Source of the DNA: Ulota crispa | Lineage: Eukaryota; Streptophyta; Bryopsida; Orthotrichales; Orthotrichaceae | Assembly: GCA_963920765.1 (NCBI GenBank) | Contig: OY987244.1 | Span: 13,394,501-13,458,500 of the forward strand | Reading direction: 5' to 3' | Length of the DNA stretch: 64,000 bases | Shown: positions 1 through 11,555 of the stretch, one piece after another | Layout of the letters: each line of letters begins with the position of its first letter | How positions within the stretch are numbered: position 1 is the first letter of the stretch | The notes under the pieces: model-generated | Databases searched by the model: none | Seen by the model: only the letters and a program-made list of their open reading frames with translations | Told to the model about the DNA's origin: nothing | Position numbers and translations under genes: made by a program

Positions 1-310
1 AAGAGGACGGATTTGGGGAATTGGAATGTGAAGAGTTTAGGACAATAACCATGCTAATCTAAGGTAGCATGTGGCTAGAGGGTTGAACAAACTAAATGAG
101 TACCGGCTGAAAATACACCAATAAATGCAAAAAGGTGGCCATAACAACTAAAGAGTGAGCATAATTCATGATGTATAACACTAAATGCTGCAAGATACTT
201 CCATTTGTATGGTCAAATTTGTGGTAGACATCTATATTCAATAATCCTAAAATGTCCCCCGAATGGAAATACAAAGAATTGCCCACCCCAGAATTGACCA
301 CAATCGTTAA
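1..310. mobile_element. Partial TTAA-flanked element (right half)
   Basis: The last 30 bases before the TTAA at 307-310 (a CCCACCCCAGAATTGACCACA motif) match the right end of the TTAA element at 19578-20181, which has CCCACCCCAGAATCGACCAC before its terminal repeat. The body also aligns loosely with that element. The left end lies outside the window and the terminal GGG is degraded. It abuts the next element at the same TTAA. No gene is seen in it. Confidence 0.55.
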
Positions 311-1037
311 CCCCTAGAGGCACAAACACTGTTTTTTGGCAAAATAGTGAATTTGGGTAGCTCACTACAAGTGGATATTTTATTTTTTTTCTTTGAAAAT
401 TTCACACATGATGTATCCAAGTAGCAGCTTTAAGATCCAACAATTTTCATAACTTTTTACTGCATGATTCAAAAGTTATTGCATGATATGTTGTTTTTTT
501 TGAACTCCAGGTAGCCTAGGCAGCTTAAAAAACTTCTTTAAAATTTATTATTTTTTTAAATTTTTTTGAAATTGGTTCTTTAGACTTATGTTTACTTGGG
601 TAGCTTTGAACCATTCAATTTTGATTGATGATATGAAAGTTATGAGACATTTTAGTTTGTGGGTAGGTATGGAGCCATACCTACCCACAAACTAAAATGT
701 CTCATAACTTTCATATCATCAATCAAAATTGAATGGTTCAAAGCTACCCAAGTAAACATAAGTCTAAAGAACCAATTTCAAAAAAATTTAAAAAAATAAA
801 AAAATTTAAAGAAGTTTTTGAGCTGCCCAAATTGCCCGGAGTTCAAAAAAAAAAACATATCATGTAATAACTTTTGAATCATGCAGTAAAAAGTTATGAA
901 AATTGTTGGACCTTAAAGCTGCTCCTTGGATACATCATGTGTGAAATTTTCAAAGAAAAAAAATGAAACATCCACTTGTAGTGAGCTGCCCAAAGTCCAT
1001 TTTGTCTGAAAGGGACAAGTGGGCTTTTAGGGGTTGA
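307..1037. mobile_element. Fold-back TTAA element upstream of the sHSP gene
   Basis: This is a near-perfect long palindrome centred at 673/674 (GGGTAGGTATGG, two bases, then its complement). The arms are about 360 bp each and run out to TTAACCCCTAGAGG on the left and TTTTAGGGGTTGA on the right, where the terminal TTAA has mutated to TTGA. It belongs to the same broad class as 55491-56410 and 58102-58741, which share the arm motif around TCTTTAGACTTAT and the TCATAACTTTCAT stretch. A transcript through it would fold into a long hairpin. It ends about 240 bp before the heat-shock element of the downstream gene. Confidence 0.8.
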
Positions 1038-1277
1038 AGGGTTGAAGGGTTAAGGAGGTCTGAATCAACTCACAGCAAGACCAGCCCACCCGCCAGCCAC
1101 TGTCAAGCAAAGAGTTCGTCCCGTCTCCGCAGCCAAAGACCCAACCATCGGGATGGTGCCACCTGTCAAAGTCCATCTGGCAAATTGAGAATGCTCAATC
1201 AAGCTGACATGGCATCGGATCAGTCGTACTCACTGAATGGATTCATCCAGAACCGTCCTCTTCATCTCCCCTTCTTC

Positions 1278-1300
1278 TTCTTGAATCTTCTGGCACCTTC
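1278..1300 (+). promoter_or_regulatory. Heat-shock element (HSF binding site)
   Basis: Five alternating heat-shock units with exact 5-bp periodicity: TTC 1278-1280, GAA 1283-1285, TTC 1288-1290, GCA 1293-1295 (one mismatch to GAA), TTC 1298-1300. Three or more alternating nGAAn units is the known binding requirement of trimeric heat-shock factor. It lies about 250 bp upstream of the ATG of a small heat-shock protein gene, which supports function. Confidence 0.8.
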
Positions 1301-1335
1301 TTCCGTAGCTTGCATGCAGCATAGCAGCAGTGAGC

Positions 1336-1377
1336 TTCTAGACTCTTCGACAACAATCTTCTTCTGCAGATTATAAC
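1336..1377 (+). promoter_or_regulatory. Second HSE-like site and TATA-like box
   Basis: TTC 1336-1338, GAC 1341-1343 and TTC 1346-1348 form a three-unit heat-shock element with one mismatch. A TATAA-like string follows at 1372-1377 (TATAAC), then pyrimidine-rich sequence typical of a start region. This would give a 5' UTR of about 150 bases before the ATG at 1550. The TATA assignment is tentative. Confidence 0.5.
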
Positions 1378-1549
1378 ACCTCTCTCCGATTTTCGAATTT
1401 CGTATTGTTCAGTTTTTCTTTACGAATTCAAAAAGCTTAGATCTCACCTCCTGCTCGATCATAGCATTTGTCGCATTTGCATTTGCTGTCTGTGAATTTC
1501 ACGAGGTCTGTATCGTGTTAGGAGCTTGTCGTTGAGCGATCGTTGAGTC

Positions 1550-2990
1550 ATGGATTTTGTTATGCTGGACACGGATCCGTTCCTGACGACATTGCACCAG
1601 CTGGTTCATCATCCTAACTCCAATTCTGATTACGATGTGGAGAGGAAGTTCAAGCGGCAGCGTCGAGAGAACCATAACCATGAAGAGCCGCGACGGCACG
1701 TGACTATTGCCACTCCTGTTGATGTGAAGGATAATAAAGATTGCTACCTTTTCGTTGCTGATGTTCCCGGGTTACGCAAGAGCGACATTGAGGTAAATTT
1801 TCAATGGTCTTCCACTCTTTTTGATTAGTCTTTAAATTCTACTTCAGTAATGACATACTCTGCAATTTCACGTTCACATAATGTCCTCAGGATCTGTCAT
1901 TGTGTGTGTATTTCTAATTGGAGAAGAAGTCGTTTCAATATTTCTTCCACATTTTTTGATTAGTCTTTACACTCTATCTCAGTAATGACGTACTCTGCAA
2001 TTTCACGCTCACAAAATATCCTCAGAATCTGTCATTGTGTGTATACTTCTGATTGGACAAGAAGTCGTAAGTACGAAAAAATGTATCATTGTATCCCCGA
2101 GGCAATGTTAGTATGGAGTGTCGTGTGCAGCTGATTTTGTTAAGCTTCTCTTGATTTGTACCGCGGTTTCATTGCTGGTTTAATAAATGCCGAGAGGAAC
2201 GGTATAGTAATTTTTGGCGAGGTAATTTTTAATGTTCTTCAACTCTTTTTGAGTACTTATTACACTCTACTTCAGGAATGACATACTCTGCGATTTCATG
2301 CTCACAAAACATGCTCAGAGTCTGTCATTGTATGTATATCTCTGATTGGACAAGAAGTCGTAAGTACGCAAAAATGTATCATTGTATCTCCGAGGCTTTG
2401 TTAGTATGGAAAGTCGTGTACAGCTGCCTTCGTTAAGCTTCTCTTGATTGCTCCCGCCATTTCATTGGCGGTTTAATTAATGTCGAGAGGAACGGAATTG
2501 TATTTATTTGGCAGCGTACTGCTCTGAAATATAGGATGTGATACATTTGCAATCAGTTCAAAGGAATTTCTAGTTCTAATTTTCTTTTGGTAATAAAGAT
2601 CGCCAGCGTTTTAGTTTTAGATGCGGATGTAATGCTGGATCACCATGGCCGAGTTCTGACTATTTAGTACGTTCTCAATGGAAGATGTGCTTCAAGATCA
2701 CTAATAGCCATTTAATTGTAATGCAGGTTCTGGTTGACAATGACAATATGTTAACGATGCGGGGCAGAAGAAAAGTCGATGAGAAAGAGGATAACGCAGG
2801 GAACGATACAAAGTTCATACGCATGGAACGGAGTCCTGTGAAGTTGATGCGGAAATTTGCGCTCCCTTCTGATGCAAAAGCTGATGGCATTACTGCTGCT
2901 TGCGAAGATGGTGTGTTGACGGTCACAGTCCCTAAACTTCCGCCTCCTGAACCCGAGAAACCGAAGACAATAAAAATTGCTGTTAGTTAG
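1550..2990 (+). CDS. Class II cytosolic small heat-shock protein (HSP20), two exons
   Basis: ATP-independent chaperone that holds unfolding proteins in the cytosol during heat stress. Exon 1 is 1550-1792 and exon 2 is 2727-2990 (stop TAG 2988-2990). The intron has GT at 1793 and AG at 2725-2726, phase 0, giving 168 residues, the usual class II size. The N-terminus [18 protein letters not shown] is class II-like. The alpha-crystallin domain starts around residue 52 ([21 protein letters not shown]), crosses the splice site, and ends with [20 protein letters not shown], a class II hallmark; the C-terminal IKI supplies the IxI-type motif. No transit peptide is seen. Two heat-shock elements lie upstream. 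Oddities: a fold-back transposon just upstream and an internally duplicated intron that repeats the splice donor. Family assignment is firm; the exact paralogue name is not. Confidence 0.95.
1791..2514 (+). repeat. Tandem duplication inside the sHSP intron, including the splice donor
   Basis: The segment starting at the exon end (GAGGTAAATTTTCAATG, 1791) recurs at 2219 (GAGGTAATTTTTAATG) and continues in parallel for nearly 300 bases. A shorter block (TAATGACATACTCTGCAATTTCACG to AAGAAGTCG) occurs three times, near 1848-1932, 1981-2068 and 2276-2360. The repeat therefore carries a second GAG|GT donor-like site at 2219-2223. Confidence 0.8.
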
Positions 2991-4195
2991 AAGGCGTAAT
3001 CATGAGTATACCCTGGAGATTGCGGAGCAATGCAGAGCTGCAGAAGACATCCTTTCTTGGAACATCCATGATTTGTTCAGCAGTCACATCTTCAGCTAAT
3101 GTTCTCAGTCCTGAGTTTCTTTTTCTCGCACCAAGTAGGCAATGAAAAACATTAACGATCGTGTTTTAATTCGGATTTTGGATTGTCTCCCGATTTGCCA
3201 TTGCTGTAGAGATTTACAGTTTAGAGACTTCGAAGTGATCTGTGATGCAGAGTCGTTTTTCAGGGAAGATCTGGAGACTGAAATGGCCATTGTGAAGCCC
3301 TGTTTTGGTCAATTTTTGTAAGTTCCAACATTTTTCTGCCACCGTATATTCCTTTCCTGTGTTCTCGTGCGATGTCCGGAAACGATGTTTGATTGATTGC
3401 CATTCGCGTTCATTGCTCATAACCGTTAGCACTTAGCATGCTATCAACCTGTTTTTTCTGTACAGGTAATCATAATTTGTTCTTGCTTCTATAATGCCTG
3501 GCCTTTTGCAGCTGAGATCTTTGTCCCTGACACAATCAATGGCTGCGCCATTTTATTGTCTATCAGATATATGCCCTCTACGTCCTTTAGGTAAATACCG
3601 ATTTTTCTATAGACATGTTCAACCGCCAACACAGAAAATTGAAACACAGAACATGTTCAAACATCTCTCATCATAAAATAAATAAAAAAGAGCATTATAT
3701 ACAACTATTAGGTGGGGTAGAAAGATACCTCAAGAATGGCTTGCAATACCCATGCTACTTGAATGACGTATTCTCTTATAGTATGACACCATCTCAAATA
3801 TGACATTACAATTGAACTCATACTACAACCAATTGCATACAAATACAAAAACAAGGAACCAAAGATGAAAAAACATCTAGTCCACCATCTCGACCTACTA
3901 ATCCAAATTTCTTTTGCATAAAAGATTACATTTTCACAAATTCAAAAAAACTTCATACAATCATACGCATTGGTGTTCCCAAGACATGGCTGTATAGAGG
4001 TTTAGATGTACACATTACGCAGGTTTACACCGTGTTTGAATCATCGTCTCAATGAAACATGTTGCATGCACGCAATGAACCAACATTCTAAACCAACTCA
4101 TAAACCTTGTTCCACCAATTATATTCAACCCTCTCTAATGACGTACTTTATAATTGCACATTCCCTGCGTATCTTCAACGTTGGAAAATTTCCAT
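2991..4195. other. sHSP 3' flank and spacer
   Basis: It holds the presumed 3' UTR of the small-HSP gene followed by AT-rich sequence. The short open frames at 3105-3803 show no family motif, intron logic or codon bias. Nothing else is recognised. Confidence 0.5.
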
Positions 4196-4479
4196 ATATA
4201 ATCTCATATTCAATAAAATGGGAGTTTTCCATTGAAATGAGAGGTAATATAAAGGAAAATTGACGAAAGGTTTTATGTCAATTCAACTCGATTTGAGCTG
4301 AATTGACATAAAGCCTTTTAGATTTTACTTAAAATTAGAAGATTTTATTACAATTTAGGTAGACTTGACCTAAATTGCAATAAAACCTTTCAAAACTGAC
4401 TTGAAATTAAAAAATTTATGTTTTTTTGGTTATTTTGGAAGGTGCCCGATCTCCCATTTTACTGAATATGAGGTTATAT
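4196..4479. mobile_element. MITE with about 29-bp terminal inverted repeats
   Basis: The left end ATATAATCTCATATTCA (4196) is mirrored by TGAATATGAGGTTATAT ending at 4479, and complementarity continues inward through AATAAAATGGGAG / CTCCCATTTTACT. Internal sequence holds two further inverted repeats (around 4270-4315 and 4340-4390). The ends resemble the CATATTCATTAAATTGGG ends of the MITEs at 6975-10708. No coding potential. Confidence 0.7.
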
Positions 4480-5391
4480 CAAGTTGTTAATAAATGTGAG
4501 AGGTTTTAGAAAGCCCAGCTGTCTCCCCATGCCAATGTCACTAGAGAGGATAAGATATTATATATACACTGTGTACAATGTAATATATCAACACCACACT
4601 AAAGCATTCTTGCTACATTAAATGTCATGTACGCCGCAATTTTCTCTTCCTCTTCACCTCTATATCTTCGTACGCCCTTGCAACTGAGTTCAAACAAAAC
4701 TCCTACCAGAACTAGCTAAGATCTGCCTGGGAGCTCAACTGGATGCGCTTGCACAATTCTACAAACACACAAGTAGAGATATCAAGTTAGAGCAGCAATC
4801 AGAATGACATTAAGATGTTATTAAAACGAAACCATTGTAAGAATACATGCATTGAACCAAATGAATACATATCGTATGTAAAAATTTGAGCCCTCTTAAA
4901 GCCCCCTAATGTTTGACAAACCAAACTATTATTTGGCTATAGTGAGTATAAGAAAAATCACTCACATCCACAGTTATCTTGTATGAAGGACCTTAGCCAC
5001 ATGTTGCACATTACAAAACAATACAAAAGGCATTGCACTCATAAAACATGTAAATGTACTGACTAGTCATTATTCAAGTACTTCACTCATCTATTCAAAT
5101 AGAGTAAAATAGAATTTTTGATCTTATTGTACATTTGTACCCATTTTTTATGTCTAGTTGAAATAACATAATAATGTAATTTTCATGATTGCATTGAATT
5201 CAAAAAATGAGCAAAAATAGAAGATTAGTGATTTGTTTGTTGTAATAAGTACATATAATCTTAAGACCCTTTTATAGACTTTGAAGGGGACTCTTGGAGG
5301 GCCCAAAATTTTCGTTTGACAAACGACATTCCACATTAGCAATTCTCATTAAAACCATGCTGTTGTAAGTACCTGTTCCCGTTTGTAGCAT
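4480..5391. other. AT-rich spacer between the sHSP and glycosyltransferase genes
   Basis: The two genes converge here, so this is shared downstream sequence and probably includes the 3' UTR of the minus-strand glycosyltransferase near 5150-5391. No gene or clear repeat is seen. Confidence 0.4.
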
Positions 5392-8300
5392 CTAGAGATA
5401 GTTACATTCAGAAGGGACTCGCCAGAGCTTTGGCTGAGGCTGAGAGAGCGTATTGTTTCCTTCCTTCAGGGGATCAGACACTGCATCACGGTAGTTCTTC
5501 CAATCCTCCAGTGCCAGACGAAGATCGTTGAGCTTGCTACTCAACCCTAGGCAGCAATTTGAGTGCATGGTCACAACTTTGCTCATGTCTCGGCTAACCT
5601 GCACATGCGATCCAAATATACTTCCATAACTTACCTTCTTTTAAAGAGGCTGGGAAAAAAACACCTTAAGCTTCATCAGAATTATGGTTCCTTGTTTCCT
5701 GAAAAGTTCATAAAAATAAATTGTATTTGCGAAAGAGTCGTATAGCTTGTGAAAGCGTCAAAACGTGACACTCCGACAATTGACGCTGTTAGTGCCCTAC
5801 AGGCTACAGGCAGTTCACCCTATTATCATTGGGCCCAAATTCAAATATTAATTGCAAAAGTTACAATACATCAAAGTCATGGTTATGGTATCATCTCAAG
5901 ATAATCAAGTCTAGGTTTTGTATCAAGTTTCAAGTTCCTAAATAAGTGAAGTTTGTGTACTTAGAGATTTTGGTCATCATACATGATCATATGTTGTCAT
6001 TTTCATCTTTAGCCTTCTTCCTTTCCTTGGTCTTTGTGGTCTTCCATAAGTGTTAGCTAAGTTAATAAATTTCAGCTGTTTTTTGGTATTTTGTAATTGA
6101 CATGGCTATAGCTAAGGCGTTGAGACAATAAATTGTATATCTAATTGAGGTCTTCATAGCAAATATGCTTTATCTTTAGACAATTTTGATCAAATGAAAA
6201 AAAACTGCACTATTAAAGTAAAGAACAAACCTTTCTTGCAGTGCTTGTAAACCCAAATTTGAAACTAAATCCTAAAAGGTATGAATTTTGAAGATATTCT
6301 ATTTTTCAAAGTAAAGCAAGTTAAACTAAAAATGTTTCAAAGTGAGTGACACTTCCAAGAAGGCAAATCGGCTCGAATAAGGGACGATTACAGCATATCC
6401 GATGTTGGAACTGAGATAATACAGCATTGGACTTCAAATTAAGCGGCATGCAGCAGTGAAGTTTGTTTGAAAGGGAAGGAGTGAAACGATGATTATTTAC
6501 CTGACAAAATCCCGAGAAGAAGACGGTGTCGAAGAACTGCACCTTCAATCCAAGATCACGAATCAAACCGTCATGCTGTTTAAACAGGGAAGTGAGCACG
6601 TGCTGGTCGTTCTTGCCGGGGCTTTGCATGCCCGCTTGGTGCCAGTGGCGGTAGAAGGCGAGGGTGCGGTTGTTGCTGCGAGCGTACAAGAAGCCGGAGT
6701 TGGGGAAGTTGGCGTGCAGGTCGAAGGGCTTGTGCCGGAACCGATCCGTGGAGACCTGGAAGTCCATCGTCTCCGAAAATACTGTCAATGGGTTGCGGAA
6801 CCAGACGATGTCTCCGTCCTGCGTACAAGTCAGCTCTCAATTAACCTTTGAACGTTTCGAACGTCTAAATGTTTCTACTATTTCTTTATTTTATTTGTTA
6901 TTTATGTGTAGGGTAAGGGCCTCATGCAAGAGCATTCTCACACTCAAGTGATTGGCAATGAGGGCAGAGCCTAAAACGTCATATTCATTGATTTGGGAAC
7001 TATGTTTGAATTTGGGACTAATAGAGGTTTAAAGTTATCACCTTAAATCTAACTTTAGGATTAAGCAACTTTTTTTTTGGGTACACGTGCCCTCACCTGA
7101 GAGGAGGAATTTGCGAGAGAACTTAGTGACTCATATTGAATATGATAATTTTGAATATGGTTTAAGGTAACTTTTTGGGTTTAAGGTGAAGTTCAATTTG
7201 GGAACTGTGTTTTCCCAATTTAACAAATCCGGTGTTCCAAATAACTATTATTGTAGGTAAATGTGAGATTGTTTGTGCAAGAGGTCCTTACCTTGCTTAA
7301 TCCTTGCACATCTGAGCGTGCCACAACGATCAGCACAATACGAGATGTTTTTTTTGTATTTGGAATAAATTCACACCTTTACTACATTTGAGATCAATAA
7401 AGAAGTTCACATATTATTCATTAAATTGGAAAAAAACACTTTTTCAAAACATATTGTGAGAAATTTTTGGTGATTTGAAGTGAGGTTTTTTGATAATTCC
7501 TATAAGATATTTCAGGTTATGAAGAAACCTTCATAATATTCACTTTAAATCATTAAATCACCTAACTCTTAAAAATAAAAAGTTCAAAAGTCCCAATATG
7601 TAAGCTTTTTCCCATTTAATGAGTAATGCGTTCAATCAGTATCTACTATGCCCTGGGGACTTTTAAGAGTTAAAAATCGCCATGGAAACTTCTTGATTTT
7701 TTTTAAAGACGAATGTGACATTTATAATGTATTTGTGAGGATGAGTCAATGTAGTTACTAGTTAGTAGTGTGAGCGGATGGGATTGCAAAATCCTGAGAG
7801 AGAGACAGTAAGAGTGGTACCGAGAAGATGAAGCTGTAGCCAAGCTGCAACACGTCGCCCAGAAACTCGATTCTCCGCCTCATCATGAGCAAGAAATCCT
7901 GGCTCATGAACGGCTTCTCTGCGCCGAATTCCACGCCCGGAGTTCGCATTTGGAAGCAATGCGGGTGCAGCGCTAGGCATCGGTCGAAGGCCTTCTGGTC
8001 GACGCACACGATCACCACATGCTGCAGCAGAGGCAGGGTGCCCTCGCCGCTGCGAAAGCTCTCCAGGAACACATCGATCATGCTGTTGGTCGCCGCCCAC
8101 GCCTCGTTCAGCGTCGTGATGATTACCGTCTTGTTGCCCCCCATGGATGCCTGCTCTAGCACCTCCTCCAGCCCCTTCGGCACCCCAGGGCTCCTCCTCC
8201 CCCCCTGGAATCACCACCCCCGGTCAGCTAGCTCCACATATCAACCAACAGCCCCTTTGCATTTCCAAATTTGTACCAAAACCCGCCAAAACCCGAAATC

Positions 8301-9461
8301 AAGTTAAAATTAAACGGAGGGACCATTTTGTATTTCACTTTAATCTTACATACAATCAATGTAGACATAGCTGTAGCTCTAAGTTGTAATTATTTGAAAT
8401 TCTTGGAGGCAATCACTGAAACTTCACTATTGTACAAGAAAACAAATAACATCATATTCATTAAATTAGGAATTTTGCAATATTTTGGGTTTAAGGTGAC
8501 CAATTTAAACTGATCATTAGGGTACAACTTGAGAATCTGGTTTTCTCAATTTAATGAATATGGTGTTAAATGCTTCTTTTTTTGTAATATGCTAAATTGT
8601 ACATAATGACAGAAACAATAAAAGTCACAGAATTTACTATTTTTCCAGTTTGCATTTCTGACCAAAACCCAAAACCAAGTTAAACCTTTAGGGGTCCGTT
8701 TCAAAATCTGTTCCAACTTGCTATTCATAGCAAGCAGCACCAAAATCATATCCTCGTGGCTTTGAACACCCAATTCCCCCATTGAGACGTCGAAAAAAAC
8801 CACTGTTAGAAAACAGAACACCTAATTCCCCATTGAGACGATGGAAAAAACCATTACTCTAGAAAACAGGATCGGAATCAGAACTATAACTATTGTGTTG
8901 ATTTGGATGTCCTTGATTAAGACATTTTGAACAAACTTGTGTTGATTAGGACGTGTTTGTGTTGCTTAGCAAAATCTGTTCCAACTTGCTAGTCATAGCA
9001 AGCTGCACCAAAATCATGTCCTCCTGCTTTGAACATACAATACCCCCATTGAGACGGTGGAAAAAACCACTACTAGAAAACAGGACCCGAATCAGTACTA
9101 TTGTGTTGATTTGCATGTTTTTCATTAGGACATTTTGAACAAAGTTATGTTGATTAGGACCGCTTAATTTGGACCCTGTTTTGTACTACAGAACGTGAAC
9201 GTTTCATTGCACTTGTGTACGCTAGAAGATTAGAAATGTACGTCAGAATGGAAGGGCAATTACAAGGTCATGTGCGCAACTTACTGGGATTTCTGGCTCC
9301 TGGCCAGCGTCATGAATTCCACTCAACTTGTGGTAGGCGGATTGGATTTGCTCGGAGGAGCCTTGGTGGTTCAGCAAACTGGGCACGGTTAGAAACACTG
9401 TCGCTACCAAAGCGGCGAAGTAGACTATGCTCACTCCATCCCGCTTCAACGGAGTCGCCAT
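5392..9461 (-). CDS. Nucleotide-diphospho-sugar transferase family protein (GT77-like), four exons
   Basis: Golgi-type glycosyltransferase, probably acting on cell-wall glycans or glycoproteins; the sugar and acceptor cannot be told from sequence. Exons: 9285-9461, 7821-8204, 6501-6818, 5392-5598, all phase 0 with GT-AG introns, giving 361 residues. Start at ATG 9461 (MATPLKRDG); the open frame extends upstream only from a TTG. Residues 10-30 (VSIVYFAALVATVFLTVPSLL) form a single N-terminal membrane anchor of a type II protein. The catalytic region begins with NKTVIITTLNEAWA; the metal-binding DxD is SDGDIVWFRNPL at about 188-190, split precisely by the exon 2/3 junction. NFPNSGFLYARSNNRT, NDQHVL and VQFFDTVFFSGFCQ are typical of the plant Nucleotid_trans domain. 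The 361-residue length is within the family range. Introns carry MITEs and a tandem repeat. Confidence 0.9.
6975..7236. mobile_element. MITE, CATATTCATTAAATTGGG family, copy 1
   Basis: The left end AACGTCATATTCATTGATT and right end CCCAATTTAACAAATCCGGTGTT are inverted repeats. The core GGTACACGTGCCCTCACCTG at about 7079 is shared with the copies at 10435-10708 and, in part, 10108-10355. It lies in the intron between exons 2 and 3 of the glycosyltransferase. Confidence 0.75.
7345..7420. mobile_element. Fragment of a TTAA element in a glycosyltransferase intron
   Basis: The stretch TTTGTATTTGGAATAAATTC then CACACCTTTACTACATTTGAGATC matches the interior of the element at 33430-33669 (about 33475-33540). 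No terminal repeats are preserved here. It is probably a decayed copy. Confidence 0.5.
8448..8567. mobile_element. MITE, CATATTCATTAAATTGGG family, short copy 2
   Basis: Ends AACATCATATTCATTAAATT and AATTTAATGAATATGGTGTT are inverted repeats around only 120 bp, so this is an internally deleted member. It sits in intron 1 of the glycosyltransferase. Flanking bases allow a TA target duplication. Confidence 0.75.
8697..9165. repeat. Diverged tandem repeat in glycosyltransferase intron 1
   Basis: The block CAAAATCTGTTCCAACTTGC ... CCCCCATTGAGACG ... GAAAACAGGA ... TTGTGTTGATT ... GACATTTTGAACAAA occurs at about 8702-8958 and again at 8969-9160, with an extra partial copy of the CCCATTGAGACG part (8775-8850). 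It is non-coding. Confidence 0.7.
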
Positions 9462-10107
9462 CACCTCAATTAACAAACTGTTAAAATTAAAAATTAAAAA
9501 AGGCTCACATAGCTAGTCTACAGAACCAAACGATTCCAAAGGCCGACTGTAGGAATCGTACAACAGGCCTGGACTTCAAAAAACTGGTTTGAGTTAACCC
9601 TGGACCTGTAACTTGGATCCTCTCGTCTTATGATCCTGGTAGCTTTATTTTTTGTACAGTATTGTGGGATTGGTGGAAGATTATGGGAGTTTTTTTTATG
9701 ACTAAGCTTTAGTCGTGCTGCTCAGGACTTGCAGCACCGCTAGCTTGCCGGTTTCCAAGGCTGCGGAGTCTGTCTGTCTGTCTGTCTGGCCGTGTGCTGT
9801 GCTCCGGTGGACGGTGGACCGTTTGCTTGCCGGTTTAAAAGGCAGCGGAGTGCGTGTGCCGTGCTACAGTGGAAAGCACGACATGGTGATTCAGGGCCGG
9901 TTCAGAGTTTTCAGACCTGAAGTGGACGTCCTGTCCTGTGAATGTCCTAGTGTACGAAACGCTTTGTCCAATGTTTTGTACACCTTTGTTTGGTGGGAAA
10001 CTCCCATGTCATCATTGATTTTGCTTGTCCATGGGAAGGTTTCAAACTAGGAACTGGATATTTGGTGGAGTTATGATTTTGCCCCCACTTGTTAGTACTT
10101 TGTACAA
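9462..10107. other. Upstream region of the glycosyltransferase with a (TCTG)n run
   Basis: Promoter side of the minus-strand glycosyltransferase. A TCTG microsatellite spans about 9768-9788. The phrase GCTTGCCGGTTT ... GGC(T/A)GCGGAGT is repeated at about 9743 and 9826, a local duplication. The open frame at 9715-10050 is probably chance. Confidence 0.4.
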
Positions 10108-10355
10108 AACATCATATTTGTTAAATTGGGAAAAAGGTTACATTTTGGGACTGTACATGATCATGTACAACCGAGCTAGCAACTTTTTTTTTGGTACACA
10201 TGCCCTCATCTAAGAGGAGGAATTTGGGAGGGAAAAAATATTAGTGGCTCAGACTGAATCTGATACCTTCAAATCTAATTCGAGGTGACTATTATGGATC
10301 AAGGTGAAGTACAAAGTGGGACCACTTTTTTTCCCAATTTCACAAATACGGCGTT
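10108..10355. mobile_element. MITE, CATATTCATTAAATTGGG family, copy 3
   Basis: Ends AACATCATATTTGTTAAATT and AATTTCACAAATACGGCGTT are inverted repeats. It shares the interior TTTGGTACACATGCCCTC and GAGGAGGAATTTG with copies 1 and 4. Confidence 0.75.
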
Positions 10356-10434
10356 ACAAGTTAGGTACCCATTGTATCAATGGAGGCAAATTTTGCAATA
10401 GCAATCTTTTCACAAAATGTGGCCAATTTGACTT

Positions 10435-10708
10435 AACGCTATGTTTGTTAATTTGGGAAGAAACGCCCATTTTGGGAATAAACTAAGTTTAAGGTGACCA
10501 CCTTAAACTGAGCTCTAGGTTTCAGCAGCGTTTTTTGGTACACGTGCCCTCACCTGAGAGGAGGAATTTGCGAGGGACAAAATCTCAGTGGCTTAGATCA
10601 AACCTGATAATTTCAAATCTAGTGTATAAACAGTTTAAGGAGAAAAAATGAGTTTAAGGTGCAGTACAACTTGGGAATCTGGTTTTCCCAATTTAATGAA
10701 TATGGCGT
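10435..10708. mobile_element. MITE, CATATTCATTAAATTGGG family, copy 4
   Basis: Ends AACGCTATGTTTGTTAATTT and AATTTAATGAATATGGCGT are inverted repeats. The core GTACACGTGCCCTCACCTGA and GAGGAGGAATTTGCGAG is shared with copy 1. It lies 80 bp from copy 3. Confidence 0.75.
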
Positions 10709-11555
10709 AATTTTATTTAAATTATGAGTGAATGATTAACTCACAATTGCCAACAACTTGATTCAAAGTAAAGCCTTAGTGTAAACCACTTTATGCATGT
10801 ACCCCTTTATCCTCTGTTAGTTCTTTGCTAAAAAGACAAATGGGTCATTAGATGTTGCACCACAACACTCTCTCTTAGCCAATCAAATGAGCAGCTTTAT
10901 TAAACAAATTTTGCTATATATATAGATATATATTTAGATTTACCTCACTTGAAGGAAAAAATAACCAAAATAACAATAAAGAGAGTGTTTTGTACAATGT
11001 ACAAGATTTGAGATCATCTTGGGAAGTGATCCCAAATCTTGTTTATTACAAGTGAACTCCTCTTCAATTTTAACAAGAGTATGTAATGACTTAAAGTTGA
11101 CATCTACTGACCGTCAACTTCACTGTAAAAGTTCCACTAAATGACTAAAACCCTCTCACTAACCAATGAGATCTCCCTAAAGCTCGTCCACTTCCCATTC
11201 TGAACCGGCCCTCAACTCAAGTCCGCGAGCTACCATCAACCCTGCTTTTGCGTGGACTTTGGTGTGCCAGCAAGCAAGCTGGGCATCGGAAAGAGATTTG
11301 TGGAGAAAGAGAGGATGTCGACCTATTCACGCGGTGCCTGGTTGTCTGGAAATGCACTCCACCAGTTTATGCTAACATTCCTAATTCAGCATGGCCGGAA
11401 ATTTCCTAGTCTGATATGGAAAAAGGCACTTAGGATGCTTATTTGTAGCTGTCAATGATTGAAAATTCAACAAAATAATTTTGAGCAAAAAAAACGGCGT
11501 TTGCAAGTGCATCAGTGCATGATGCCTGGGCCACACAAGGCAAAACAGCCAGGGT
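10709..11555. other. AT-rich spacer
   Basis: An inverted pair around 11005-11045 (CAAGATTTGAGATCATC / GTGATCCCAAATCTTG) suggests a small decayed hairpin element. The open frame at 11252-11458 has no recognisable motif. No gene is supported. Confidence 0.35.

Noticed and set aside
6489-6951. Plus-strand frames across 6.5-6.95 kb
   Set aside because: They are antisense to exon 3 of the glycosyltransferase, whose minus-strand frame carries the recognised motifs.
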